DNA of 64,000 nt from Virgibacillus salexigens (GTDB lineage Bacteria > Bacillota > Bacilli > Bacillales > Amphibacillaceae): positions 1 through 64,000 of the forward strand of contig NZ_BNEO01000008.1 in the NCBI RefSeq assembly GCF_014905415.1, read 5' to 3'. The position numbers were made by a program, and so were the translations under genes. Under the pieces are notes generated by a model. The model was not told the DNA's origin, did no database searches, and saw nothing but the letters and a program-made list of their open reading frames with translations. This document shows positions 8,012-16,978 of the stretch, in pieces. How positions within the stretch are numbered: position 1 is the first letter of the stretch; every line of letters begins with the position of its first letter.

Positions 8012-9274
8012 ATGGCTATTCACGCTAGGGGTGACCTCGAAGGTTCATCTGAATTAGGTAAAAGCAAACTAGCATTAGTTGGACCAGGATTGGTTGTTGC
8101 GGCGGCAGGTGTAGGATCAGGAGATTTAGTTGCTGCACTTATCGTAGGGGCCGATTTTGGTTTAGTGTTGATATGGGCAGTTATCCTAGGAGCTATTATA
8201 AAATATTTTTTGAATGAGGGAGTAGGGCGTTGGTATTTAGCCACAGGTCAAACCATTTTGCAAGGTTGGCGATCATTAGGGCGTTGGGTATCTGGTTATT
8301 ACGTACTTTATGTCGTCTTATTTGGACTAATTTATGGTGCCGCGGTCACATCAGCATGCGCATTGTTTATGTCAGCCATGTTTCCGATTCTTCCAATATG
8401 GGGGTGGGCTATCATTCATGCCCTCGCCGGGTTGGTTGTAGGATGGTTTGGTCGTTATAGGAAGTTTGAACGGATCATGCAGGTTTTAGTGGTAGTCATG
8501 TTTATTACAGTAGTAGGGTCAGCTTTACTCGTATTTCCAAGTATAGGAGGACTAGTTAACGGACTCATACCTAGGATGCCTGAGGGATCTTTTATTCAGA
8601 CGCTTGGACTCATTAGCGGTGTAGGCGGTGCTGCTTCAATCCCTTATTATTGCTACTGGATTCGTGAAAAGGGGTGGCGTGGCAGTTTGTGGATATCTGT
8701 GATGCGTTTAGATTCCGCTATAGCATATATTTTTACTGCTATTTTTTGCTTTTCACTTATAATAGTTGCAAATGAATTTTTACATGGTAGAGGGTTGACA
8801 ATTAGCGGTACTGAAGGTCTTGTCACAATGGCAAATATTTATGGTGAGAGGTTTGGAACAGTGGCTACTTGGCTGCTACTCATTGGTTTTTGGTCTGCTT
8901 CATTTACGTCATTATTATCTGCTTGGAATGGTCTTCCTTATATATTCGCAGACTTTGTACAGATATTAAAAAACAAAAATTCAAACAAGAATATTTCAGA
9001 AAAGGATCCTGCCTTTCGGGCTTATCTTTTATGGCTTACATTTCCTTCCATGCTGTTTTTATTTGTTAATGATCCTATATTGCTTGTTTTTATAGGGTTA
9101 GCATTTAGCGCAACCATTTTGCCCTTTCTTGCGTTTACTTTGATGCTACTGCTAAACTCAAAAAAAGTAACGGAAAAATATAAAAACGGAGTAATCAATA
9201 ATCTTATTTTAGGGGCTATAGTCATTCTATTTATAACTCTATCAGTTATTGAATTGTATCATTCTTTAGTATAA
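8012..9274 (+). CDS. Nramp-related metal transporter with non-canonical binding motifs
   Basis: 420 residues, about 11 helices, aligned by eye with the Nramp/SLC11 fold: N-terminal GPGLVVAAAGVGSGDLVAALIVGADFG and a sixth-helix region ISGVGGAASIPYYCYWIREKGW. In classical Mn/Fe Nramp proteins these positions carry DPGN and MPH; here they read GSGD and IPY, so the metal site is altered and the substrate is uncertain. The start is ATG 8012 because AGAGGAGGAAT lies just upstream; a longer reading from TTG 7985 would run through that ribosome site. The next gene is the PEP-synthase-like phosphotransferase. Confidence 0.75.
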   Translation: MAIHARGDLEGSSELGKSKLALVGPGLVVAAAGVGSGDLVAALIVGADFGLVLIWAVILGAIIKYFLNEGVGRWYLATGQTILQGWRSLGRWVSGYYVLYVVLFGLIYGAAVTSACALFMSAMFPILPIWGWAIIHALAGLVVGWFGRYRKFERIMQVLVVVMFITVVGSALLVFPSIGGLVNGLIPRMPEGSFIQTLGLISGVGGAASIPYYCYWIREKGWRGSLWISVMRLDSAIAYIFTAIFCFSLIIVANEFLHGRGLTISGTEGLVTMANIYGERFGTVATWLLLIGFWSASFTSLLSAWNGLPYIFADFVQILKNKNSNKNISEKDPAFRAYLLWLTFPSMLFLFVNDPILLVFIGLAFSATILPFLAFTLMLLLNSKKVTEKYKNGVINNLILGAIVILFITLSVIELYHSLV

Positions 9275-9457
9275 GTCCTGTTTTAGCATGTAACTGGCAG
9301 TACCCTTCTTTTTAACAGGAAAAGGCATAAAAAGGTAGCTAGAGCCTATCGATTCATCCTAATGATACTTCCTAAGCGCCTCCTGGAGGAAAGGAAGGCT
9401 TATTTGAAAATATGATTCGATATGGCATCGAACGATAAATAAAGGGGGGAATGACCG

Positions 9458-12087
9458 ATGGGAAACTATGTTCTCAATTTTAAAGAAATCAATGAAGGTG
9501 ATCTACTGTTCGTCGGTGGTAAAGGGCTAAACTTGGGGAAGTTATCAAGGATTGAAGGTATCCAGGTTCCAGAAGGTTTCTGTGTTACGACTGATGCCTA
9601 TAAAAAAATAATCAATCAAAATGCAGAGGTCAATACCTTGATCGATCAGCTTTGCACGTTAAAGGTAGAAGATAGGGAGCGTATCACAGAAATCAGTCGA
9701 AAAATTCGATATGTGATCGAAAGTCTAAAAATTCCTACAGTGATAGAGGAAGAGATTTTCTACAGCTACACAAAGCTTGGCGAAGGTGAGGCTTTTGCAA
9801 TCCGATCGAGCGCAACGGCTGAGGATTTGCCGAATGCCTCCTTTGCAGGGCAACAGGACACGTATTTAAACATCGTTGGGAAAGAGGCAATCCTGAAGCA
9901 TATCAGCAAGTGCTGGGCCTCTCTTTTTACTGATCGGGCAGTGACCTACCGTATGCAAAACAACTTCGATCACCGTAAAGTCTATCTGTCTATTATCATT
10001 CAGCGAATGGTTTTTCCAAAAGGATCTGGGATTTTATTTACTGCAGATCCAGTCACTTCGAACCGGAGGGTATTGTCTATTGATGCAAGCTTTGGCTTGG
10101 GAGAGGCACTCGTATCTGGGCTAGTAACAGCCGATAATTATAAGGTTCGTGAAGGTGAACTGATTGAAAAAATGATTTCTACTAAAAAAATCGCTATATA
10201 TGCATTGAAATCTGGCGGTACGGAAGAGCGTGAACTTGACCATGCGCAACAAAATCAACAAACGTTAACCGATGCTCAAATCGTAAATTTGGAACGTATG
10301 GCAAGGAAGATCGAGAGCTATTTCGGATCGCCGCAGGATATCGAATGGTGTCTGGCTGATGGGATGATCTATATCGTCCAGAGCCGACCCATCACGACAT
10401 TATACCCACTTCCTGAGAAGAGTGATGACCAACTAAGGGTTTATATGTCGGCGGGACATCAGCAGATGATGACAGAGCCGATCTATCCACTGGGGATGTC
10501 CTTTTTCGAATTCATGAATTACGAAGTGATTACTGCAGGTGGAAGACTGTTTATCGATTTGACGCATGATCTCGCGTCACCGATTGGACGTAAAATCGGC
10601 CTTAAAACGATGGGGAAGAACGACCCCTTGATGTATCACGCCCTGTTCAATTTGCTGAAAAGGAAACAGCTCATTAAATCTCTTCCTAAAGGGAAGCGGA
10701 TATTCAAGTTAGGTTCTGAGGAACTTTCTTGGTCATTGCTCGTTCATGCAATAAAGGTTTACCAGAGGAATGATCATTCGCTCGTCAAACAGCTTATTGC
10801 TAAAAGTGAAGACTCGATAAAGACTGTTCAGAGCGAAATCACAAATAAATCTGGGGATGAATTGTTTGCATTCATAATAGAAGATCAAAAACAGCTGAAA
10901 AGAGACATGTTTGATCCACGGAGTCTAGGCGTTATCATGACCGCGATGATCACAGCGTACCGGATCAATAAGAACATGGAAAAATGGCTGGGAGAAAAGA
11001 ATGCAGCTGATACTCTATCCCAATCGGTCCCTGATAATGTGACGTCTGAAATGGGGCTTGCGCTTCTCGATGTATCGGATGTCGTACGGAAATACCCGGA
11101 AGTTATCGCCTATTTTGAAAAGATGGAAAACGGAGACATTTTTGATGAACTTCCGAAGCTGGAAGGCGGGGAGGCCGTTCGTGATTCGATGCAGGCCTTT
11201 CTTGATAAATACGGTATGCGCTGCTCTGGTGAAATCGATATCACGAAAACCCGATGGAGTGAACAGCCTTCTTTACTCGTTCCTGTCATTTTGAACAACA
11301 TTCAGAACTTCGAGCCAAATGCGCGTATAGCGAAATTTGAAAAGGGGCTACTGGAAGCAAAAGCGAAGGAAGGTAATCTCTTAAAACGCTTGGAGAATCT
11401 GCCCAAAGGAAAGAAAAAAGCCAAAAAGACAAAGAAAATGATCTGTGTTCTGCGGAATTACATTGGTTATCGGGAATATCCAAAATATAACTGGATCTTC
11501 CGTATGTTTGTCTATAAAAGAGCATTGATGAAAGAGGCTGCCAAATTAGTCGAAAAGGGCATCATCAATGAAAAGGAAGACGTCTATTGCTTATCTTTTG
11601 AGGAATTCAGAAATGCAGTTCGCACCAGTCAGCTTGATTATAAGATCATCGCCGAGAGAAAGGAATCATACGAGTATTTTGAAACATTAACACCTCCACG
11701 GTTGATGACATCCGAGGGGGAGGTCATTTTTGGAGAGTACAATATGGAAAATGTGCCAGAAGGCGCATTGGCGGGAATTCCGGTTTCATCCGGCATGATC
11801 GAAGGCAGAGCCAGAGTTATAATGAAAATGGAAGATGCTGAAATCGAAAAGGGGGATATCCTCGTAACAGCGTTTACCGATCCGAGTTGGACGCCGCTGT
11901 TTGTATCGTTGCAGGGGTTGGTTACAGAGGTCGGTGGAATGATGACGCACGGTGCCGTCATTGCACGCGAATATGGTCTCCCGGCAGTAGTCGGGGTCGA
12001 AAGCGCTACGAAGGAAATCAAGACGGACAGCGGATCCGCATTAATGGGACAGAAGGATATGTTGAAATTTTAGATGAAACAGATTAA
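9458..12087 (+). pseudogene. rph: Rifampin phosphotransferase / PEP-synthase-like enzyme with a C-terminal frameshift
   Basis: Three-domain dikinase. The ATP-grasp-like N-terminal half has GGKGLNLGKLS (residues 20-30) and AIRSSATAEDLPNASFAGQQDT; a long central substrate region follows; the C-terminal phosphohistidine domain has GGMMTHGAVIAREYG with catalytic His831. Length and motifs match RPH enzymes (about 865 residues), which inactivate rifamycins using ATP, better than gluconeogenic PpsA. As read, the frame from ATG 9458 ends at 12073 after an abnormal tail. The next frame carries the expected ending (DGQRIRINGTEGYVEIL...) to TAA 12087. One base, probably a G, is missing around 12022-12023. 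Only about 15-20 C-terminal residues are altered, so activity may persist, and a sequencing error is possible. Start follows AAGGGGGGA. Confidence 0.75.
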
Positions 12088-12335
12088 CCTAAGTTTTATT
12101 GTAATTCCGAATAATCTCCGTCGTGTGTTGGGATTAACATAGAAATTATATTGACTTTTTACGAGATTTTATATGGGGAATATATCCATTATCCCCAAAA
12201 AGTATTCGATGTGTTTTCGATATAGTGATCGATGCCTATTTAGTATATAACGGCTACTAGACGTATTTGAGAAAATCATAAAGACGCTGTGACTACTGAA
12301 GAAAAATAGAGGTTTTAGGCCTGTACCAGCAAGTG
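12088..12335. other. Intergenic stretch without a gene
   Basis: About 250 bases between the rph-like gene and the tRNA terminator. No ORF with a ribosome site was seen on either strand; nothing recognised. Confidence 0.5.
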
Positions 12336-12375
12336 AAAAAAGTCTGTATCCCTGATACACAGGGGATACAGACTT
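12336..12375 (-). terminator. Intrinsic terminator of the tRNA-Val gene
   Basis: Read on the minus strand, AAGTCTGTATCCCC and GGGATACAGACTT form a stem of about 13 bp followed by a T-run. It starts 12 bases past the tRNA 3' end. Confidence 0.85.
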
Positions 12376-12386
12376 CTGCTTTATAA

Positions 12387-12459
12387 TGATTCCGATTGGG
12401 CTCGAACCAACGACCTCCACCCTGTCAAGGTGGCGCTCTCCCTGCTGAGCTACGGAATC
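12387..12459 (-). tRNA. tRNA-Val (anticodon GAC)
   Basis: A complete cloverleaf reads on the minus strand: acceptor GATTCCG/CGGAATC, D arm GCTC...GAGC, anticodon stem CCACC/GGTGG with loop TTGACAG (anticodon GAC, reading GUC/GUU valine codons), variable AGGTC and T arm GTTGG-TTCGAGC-CCAAT. The discriminator is A and CCA is not encoded (TTA follows), so the CCA end must be added by nucleotidyltransferase. It stands alone with its own terminator. Confidence 0.95.
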
Positions 12460-12551
12460 ATAAATATGAAAAGATTAGATACTCTATTAATATACCTTCT
12501 AAATCATTATACTGTCAATTAGTATCTATCAGTTTTTATTAGCGCAGGATA

Positions 12552-12665
12552 CTACGCTTTTTCTTCTAGTTTTTTTATTCGCTCTTTTAACCTTTTGGTT
12601 TCAGATATATTGGATAGAGAAAAGACAAAAGCAATGATTGCGAAAACCATCCACACCGTATCCAT
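12552..12665 (-). CDS. Small single-pass membrane protein (37 aa)
   Basis: A short ORF on the minus strand: ATG at 12665, preceded on that strand by AAGGAGGGAC, stop TAG at 12552-12554. It encodes one hydrophobic helix (about residues 4-19, VWMVFAIIAFVFSLS) followed by a charged helix rich in Lys/Glu/Arg (KRLKERIKKLEEK). The layout matches small membrane peptides common in bacilli. Function unknown. A protein with the same design, helix then charged coil, lies at 63796-63969. Confidence 0.65.
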   Translation of the reverse strand: MDTVWMVFAIIAFVFSLSNISETKRLKERIKKLEEKA

Positions 12666-12830
12666 AATACAAAGTCCCTCCTTATTTATAAGTTGATCTT
12701 AATGTATATAGGAACTTTTTACAAGATAGTTAAATAATTGAAACAAACATAATCGATTATTTGTTATACTATTCCTAATAAAAAATATTTTTAAGTGCTT
12801 CTAACAGACGATATGGAGATGGGATATCGA

Positions 12831-13295
12831 ATGAAAGTAAGGCTTGCTGAAGTGGAAGATATAAAACAATTAATAAAAATGAGATGGGATTTTACTGTTG
12901 AGTATGATAAAAGTAAGGGAGATTCGTCTTTTCGTGCATTTGAAATGGAGTGTCACTCTTTTTTAGAAAAGGCTCTTATTAACAATGATCAATGGTTCAT
13001 TTGGATTGCGGAAGTTAATGAGGAAATTGTTTCACATATTTATATAGAATTAATAGATAAAGTACCTCGCCCTGGAAGAATAACATATCCTTTTGCATAT
13101 ATGACAAATGTATATACAATACCTAAGTATAGAAATAAGGGGATTGGAAGTAAATTACTTCAAGTGGTAAATAAGTGGTCGAAGAAAAATAATTTTGAGT
13201 TTATTATGGTATGGCCAAGTGAGGATAGTAATCATTTTTATCAGAAAAATGGGTATACTCCTTGCTCTGAACAAATGGAATTTTTTCCTCGCTAA
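12831..13295 (+). CDS. GNAT family N-acetyltransferase
   Basis: 154 residues from ATG 12831, chosen because ATGGAGATGG lies just upstream and the GNAT fold starts here with MKVRLAEVEDIKQLIKMRWDF. Acetyl-CoA motif: VYTIPKYRNKGIGSKLLQVVNKWSK. The terminal segment NHFYQKNGYTPCSEQMEF is typical. Substrate unknown. It is the first of three short genes in the same direction. Confidence 0.85.
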   Translation: MKVRLAEVEDIKQLIKMRWDFTVEYDKSKGDSSFRAFEMECHSFLEKALINNDQWFIWIAEVNEEIVSHIYIELIDKVPRPGRITYPFAYMTNVYTIPKYRNKGIGSKLLQVVNKWSKKNNFEFIMVWPSEDSNHFYQKNGYTPCSEQMEFFPR

Positions 13296-13332
13296 GCAAT
13301 AAGCTACTAAATTTGGAAAAGGAGCTTAAATC

Positions 13333-13515
13333 ATGCATGCTGTCCTTTTTGGTTTAATAGGGATCTATATGTTCATGTGCCTTATTTTGTTCATCACATT
13401 AATAAAAGCAGCACAAACAAAAAACACTCCCAATAAAAAGTTAGCTTTGTGGGCTCTATTTACTATGTTCAGTGGTGGTGTATTGGGGTATCTTTTTACT
13501 AATGCAATCAGTTAG
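13333..13515 (+). CDS. Small two-pass membrane protein (60 aa)
   Basis: Two hydrophobic segments (about residues 3-26 and 39-56) separated by KAAQTKNTPNKKLALWAL. Start ATG follows AAAAGGAGC with good spacing. Not recognised as a named family. It lies between the GNAT gene and the second zinc-ribbon gene and may be co-transcribed. Confidence 0.65.
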   Translation: MHAVLFGLIGIYMFMCLILFITLIKAAQTKNTPNKKLALWALFTMFSGGVLGYLFTNAIS

Positions 13516-13605
13516 AAAAATTAAAGTATCATAGTTAAATGAGAATGGATAATTAAACTTAATATCGATATATTTACATCTACGATGATAGAAAGGGAGA
13601 GTACA

Positions 13606-13905
13606 TTGGCAACTTGTCAGAATTGTAAAAGTAAATGGACGTGGAAGCAAGTGTTTAAGAAATCTTTTACACTAGATACCGGAATGTATTGTTCGTATTG
13701 TGGACGGAAGCAATATGTAACCTCTCATTCAAGAAAAAGATCCATGCTGATTACTATGGCCGTATTAACATTTGTGTTTATAATGAATATTTTGTTCGGT
13801 CCATCTACCTTTTATTTAATCCTGTTGTTGCTTTCTATTCCTTTAATAATGTTGCTTTATCCCTATTGGATAGAACTATCCAATAAAGAGGAGCATCTTT
13901 TTTAG
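13606..13905 (+). CDS. cxxc_20_cxxc zinc-ribbon membrane protein (second copy)
   Basis: A 99-residue paralogue of the protein at 1587-1895: CQNC near the N terminus, WTWKQ, then CSYCGRKQY 20-odd residues on, and two hydrophobic helices. The start is TTG 13606 because AGAAAGGGAGAG sits just before it; the in-frame ATG at 13585 lies upstream of that site. Both copies are near GNAT genes. Function unknown. Confidence 0.75.
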   Translation: MATCQNCKSKWTWKQVFKKSFTLDTGMYCSYCGRKQYVTSHSRKRSMLITMAVLTFVFIMNILFGPSTFYLILLLLSIPLIMLLYPYWIELSNKEEHLF

Positions 13906-13961
13906 CAAGCTTCCATTTAACATATTTTTGGGAATTTAAGATATATGTAGAGAATGAATAA

Positions 13962-13986
13962 AAAGGAGGGCGTTGTCCCCTCCTTT
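13962..13986. terminator. Bidirectional intrinsic terminator
   Basis: AAAGGAGGG (13962-13970) and CCCTCCTTT (13978-13986) separated by seven bases, with A/T runs on both sides, between the converging zinc-ribbon gene and efflux remnant. Confidence 0.75.
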
Positions 13987-13991
13987 ATTTA

Positions 13992-14400
13992 TTAAACAGG
14001 CTTTTTAGTGTTCAAAATAACTTTGTCTGCCTCTTTATTATCCTTTTTTACAAAGAAAGAGCAGATAAGTCCAATAATCGAAATGCCTGTGCCTGTAATA
14101 AAATAGAAGGCATATTTAATTCCAGCAGCTAATATTTCTAGTTGAGAAGCGGCTGGAAAATCAATAGCAAAATTATGTTGACCTGCTGTAAATATCGTAA
14201 TTGCTATTGCTGTACCACATGCTCCAGCTACTTGATTTAATGTATTCATAGCGGCTGATCCATCCGCAAATAACTCACGCGGTAACTGATTAAGTGCATT
14301 CGTTTGTAAGGGCGTGGTCACCATGGTTTGCCCAATGAATAAAATAACAAACGCGAGAATAATTTGCCAAACAGAGGTTGTTGCTAAAAACAGGATAAAG
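13992..14400 (-). pseudogene. C-terminal fragment of an EmrB/QacA-type MFS drug transporter
   Basis: Only the last quarter of a DHA2-family efflux pump remains: GQTMVTTPLQTNALNQLPRELFADGSAAMNTLNQVAGACGTAIAI, the conserved last-helices region, to the end at 13992. Homologous reading continues upstream of the first available start to about 14400 (FILFLATTSVWQIILAFVILFIGQ), where a stop appears and similarity ends. The N-terminal ten or so helices are missing, so it cannot be a functional pump. Confidence 0.8.
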
Positions 14401-14567
14401 TTTTATAAGTAGAATAAGGTATTGCTGTCTTGTTCATGCAATTTCCAATTAGTTGTAAAAGTAGGTATAATTAATTATCTAGCGATTAATTAATAGAATT
14501 CAATATTCACCTAACAGGAAAAATGTTTATTTTGTCGTATAGTTACTATGAAAGGAGAGCTAAGGAT

Positions 14568-15533
14568 TTGGAAGTAATTTACATCACCCTTATTGTCTTA
14601 TTATTAGCCCTTTGTATATATATGATTGTTAAACAGAAGAAACAGAATAAAAGATATTTTGAAGAGTTAGCAGAGAGCCAGTCCCAAGCGGCAGCAACGA
14701 TGGAGCGAACTGCACAGATGCATCAAATGGAATTTGAAACGATGCAGCAGCAATTAATAGATAAACATGAGAGTGAAATGGATAGAAAGAATGAAATATT
14801 TGCTGAAGAAATCTATAAGAAAGATCGTTATATACACATGCTTGAAAACTTCTCAATTAATAGAGGCGAGGTACAAACGCATAAGCTGCTTGTTAAAATA
14901 AAAAAAGATCTAATACAGCAGGGGTTAATTAATCAAGAGGAAATGATCTTATTAGGTAACCTGTTTGTTCCATTTTGGGTGAATGGAAATATACGTACGA
15001 GGCAAATGGATCATGTCGTTTTATTACCTACAGGGGTTTACATTATTGAAACGAAATATTGGTCAGGTACGATTTTACACGGCGTTTCCTATCAAGGAGA
15101 AGATCGTCTGTCGCCTGTTTTAGAAGCAATGTTCACTGCAAAAGAGTTGATAAAAGAAAAAACACTTGTCTTAAAAAGAATCGATAACAGAGATAAAGAA
15201 ATAGATGACAAAACAGAAGTGAAGGTAGTCTCATACGGGGATCCAGCATCACAAGTGATGAAATCAGCTCTACAATTAAAAGAGCTTCTTCATAAAAAAA
15301 ATGAAAAATATAATTTTGTGACTCCAATCGTGTACTATGGTTATCCAGCTGGCAAAGAGAATCGAGTAATTAATTACTCCAGTGATGAAAATGTAAATGT
15401 CTGTACAGACGAGAATCAGTTATACCACTTTTTTGAAAGAGTAATTGATCAAGATCAACATAGATATACCTCCTGGGAATTAAGCGACATAGAACAAATC
15501 ATTAAAAACAAAAATGCTATTGCTGATAGTTAA
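14568..15533 (+). CDS. NERD domain protein, membrane anchored
   Basis: 321 residues from TTG 14568, which follows AAAGGAGAG. Residues 3-22 form a membrane helix, then comes a long charged coiled coil (about 25-110), then the nuclease-related domain: GNIRTRQMDHVVLLPTGVYIIETKYWSGTI, with the D...E-x-K arrangement of restriction-like nucleases (QMDH and IETK). NERD proteins are predicted DNA-processing enzymes; none of this subtype is characterised well enough to assign a role. It is monocistronic or paired with the small ORF downstream. Confidence 0.8.
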   Translation: MEVIYITLIVLLLALCIYMIVKQKKQNKRYFEELAESQSQAAATMERTAQMHQMEFETMQQQLIDKHESEMDRKNEIFAEEIYKKDRYIHMLENFSINRGEVQTHKLLVKIKKDLIQQGLINQEEMILLGNLFVPFWVNGNIRTRQMDHVVLLPTGVYIIETKYWSGTILHGVSYQGEDRLSPVLEAMFTAKELIKEKTLVLKRIDNRDKEIDDKTEVKVVSYGDPASQVMKSALQLKELLHKKNEKYNFVTPIVYYGYPAGKENRVINYSSDENVNVCTDENQLYHFFERVIDQDQHRYTSWELSDIEQIIKNKNAIADS

Positions 15534-15598
15534 CAGTGTACTCGTAGAGGTGCTTGTTTAACTTAAATTTAACGAATTTGAAAGGCACGGGTGTTATA

Positions 15599-15754
15599 AT
15601 GAACGGTATGATGATTGTTTTCGTATTTGTTATTTGCATGTGTATTAGTTCTATTTTAAATATCCTTTTAAAAACTACAGAGAAAAAGCACTGGGTGACT
15701 TCTTTTTTCGTTAGTCTAGCATTAGCAATTATATTTGTTATGTTAGATAGATGA
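15599..15754 (+). CDS. Small two-pass membrane protein (51 aa)
   Basis: ATG 15599 follows GAAAGGCACGG. Two hydrophobic stretches (about residues 3-22 and 31-48) separated by LLKTTEKKHWV. Not recognised. It follows the NERD gene by 65 bases in the same direction. Confidence 0.55.
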   Translation: MNGMMIVFVFVICMCISSILNILLKTTEKKHWVTSFFVSLALAIIFVMLDR

Positions 15755-15834
15755 TACATTAAACAATGGTGGAAGAATCTTTAGTTATAAGCGAAAAAAT
15801 TCCTTGAGCAAATGATCACTTACACTATCTATAC

Positions 15835-15863
15835 AAAAACGAGACACGAAGGGTCTCGTTTTT
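15835..15863. terminator. Bidirectional intrinsic terminator
   Basis: AAAAACGAGAC and GTCTCGTTTTT arms with an eight-base loop, between the NERD-side small gene and the converging DMT permease. Confidence 0.85.
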
Positions 15864-15924
15864 GTATTCCATATTTAGGTATCTGAACTTACCGAGGGCA
15901 TGTTCGCAAAAAGTATGACCTATT

Positions 15925-16806
15925 TCAGGCCTTTTGTTCACTGTTGTGGTCATTCTTGTTATTTTTCATAAACATATAGAAAGATGCACCAAAGATGATA
16001 ACATAACCGATAATACTTAATATGTCCGGAATTTGATCAAAGAGAATAATACTAATTAATGCTGAATATACAACTGTTGAATAGAAAAAGATCGATATTT
16101 CTTTAGCGGGTGCGTACTTATACGCAATGGTAATGCCAAATTGACCAACGGTTGCGAAAACCCCAGCTGCTAGTAAATAAACCCATTGTTGCCATGACAT
16201 GGTTTGATAAAACAAAATCACGAATGGGAGCAAGATCATTGTTGTAAAGAAAGAGAAATAAAAGACTACGGTATAGTATTGTTCTTTACTTCCGAGAACA
16301 CGTAATACCGTGTAAGCTCCCGCGGCAAATACTGCTGATAGGAAACCTGCTAAGTACGGAACGGTATCTAAGGAGAATTCGGGTTTAATTATAAATAACG
16401 TACCAATAAAAGCAATAATAATCGCGACAACTTGGAATACCCTTGTCCTTTCCTTTAAGAAAATTGCTGCAAAGATGATGGTAAGGAATGGGCTTAGCTT
16501 ATTTAACATATCCGCATCTGATAAAACGAGATGGTCGATAGCGTAAAAATATAAAACAATACCAATTGCACCTAAACTTGACCGAAGTAATAGTATTTTT
16601 TGATTCTCTTTTCTACCAAAAAGACGTTCTTTGTAATATTTAACGAAACCAAAAGCGATAATCATCGAAATGGCGTTTCGGAAAAAAGTCTTTTGAACAG
16701 TTGGTACATCTCCAGATAGTTTTACAAAAGCTGCCATCATTGAAAAGCCAAAGGCACTAAATAGTAATAAAATAATTCCTTTATTTCGATTGCTCAAATT
16801 ACTCAT
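15925..16806 (-). CDS. DMT superfamily (EamA) permease
   Basis: 293 residues, ten predicted helices as two EamA repeats: FSAFGFSMMAAFVKLSGDVPTVQKTFFRNAIS in the first half and AAGVFATVGQFGITIAYKYAPAKEISIFFYSTVV in the second. The start is the ATG at 16806 with ATGGAGGACATC upstream on the minus strand, rather than the earlier ATG at 16839. Drug/metabolite exporters of this size move amino acids, purines or toxic metabolites; substrate unknown. Confidence 0.85.
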   Translation of the reverse strand: MSNLSNRNKGIILLLFSAFGFSMMAAFVKLSGDVPTVQKTFFRNAISMIIAFGFVKYYKERLFGRKENQKILLLRSSLGAIGIVLYFYAIDHLVLSDADMLNKLSPFLTIIFAAIFLKERTRVFQVVAIIIAFIGTLFIIKPEFSLDTVPYLAGFLSAVFAAGAYTVLRVLGSKEQYYTVVFYFSFFTTMILLPFVILFYQTMSWQQWVYLLAAGVFATVGQFGITIAYKYAPAKEISIFFYSTVVYSALISIILFDQIPDILSIIGYVIIFGASFYMFMKNNKNDHNSEQKA

Positions 16807-16978
16807 GATGTCCTCCATAGTAAAGGTTGATATAAACAAACATATTCTTACATAAACAAGTTAGCTTGTCTAATAAAAGGGGTTAGGCTATAGATGATTG
16901 AATAATTAAAATTATATGAAACCCAATCTCCTTCATTTCCGTAATTATAATAGGTTATCACGAAAGGGGATTGTAGAG

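Noticed and set aside
9340-9460. Rifampin-responsive element (RAE-like) before the rph-like gene
   Set aside because: Only a short AAGCGCCTCCTGGAGG-type dyad is present and I could not match it to a known element.
11638-12021. Antisense ORF of 127 codons inside the rph-like gene
   Set aside because: It is the complement of a coding gene with typical codon bias and lacks a ribosome site.
12169-12420. ORF of 83 codons on the minus strand over the tRNA terminator
   Set aside because: It crosses the tRNA 3' end and its terminator, has no ribosome site and no family features.
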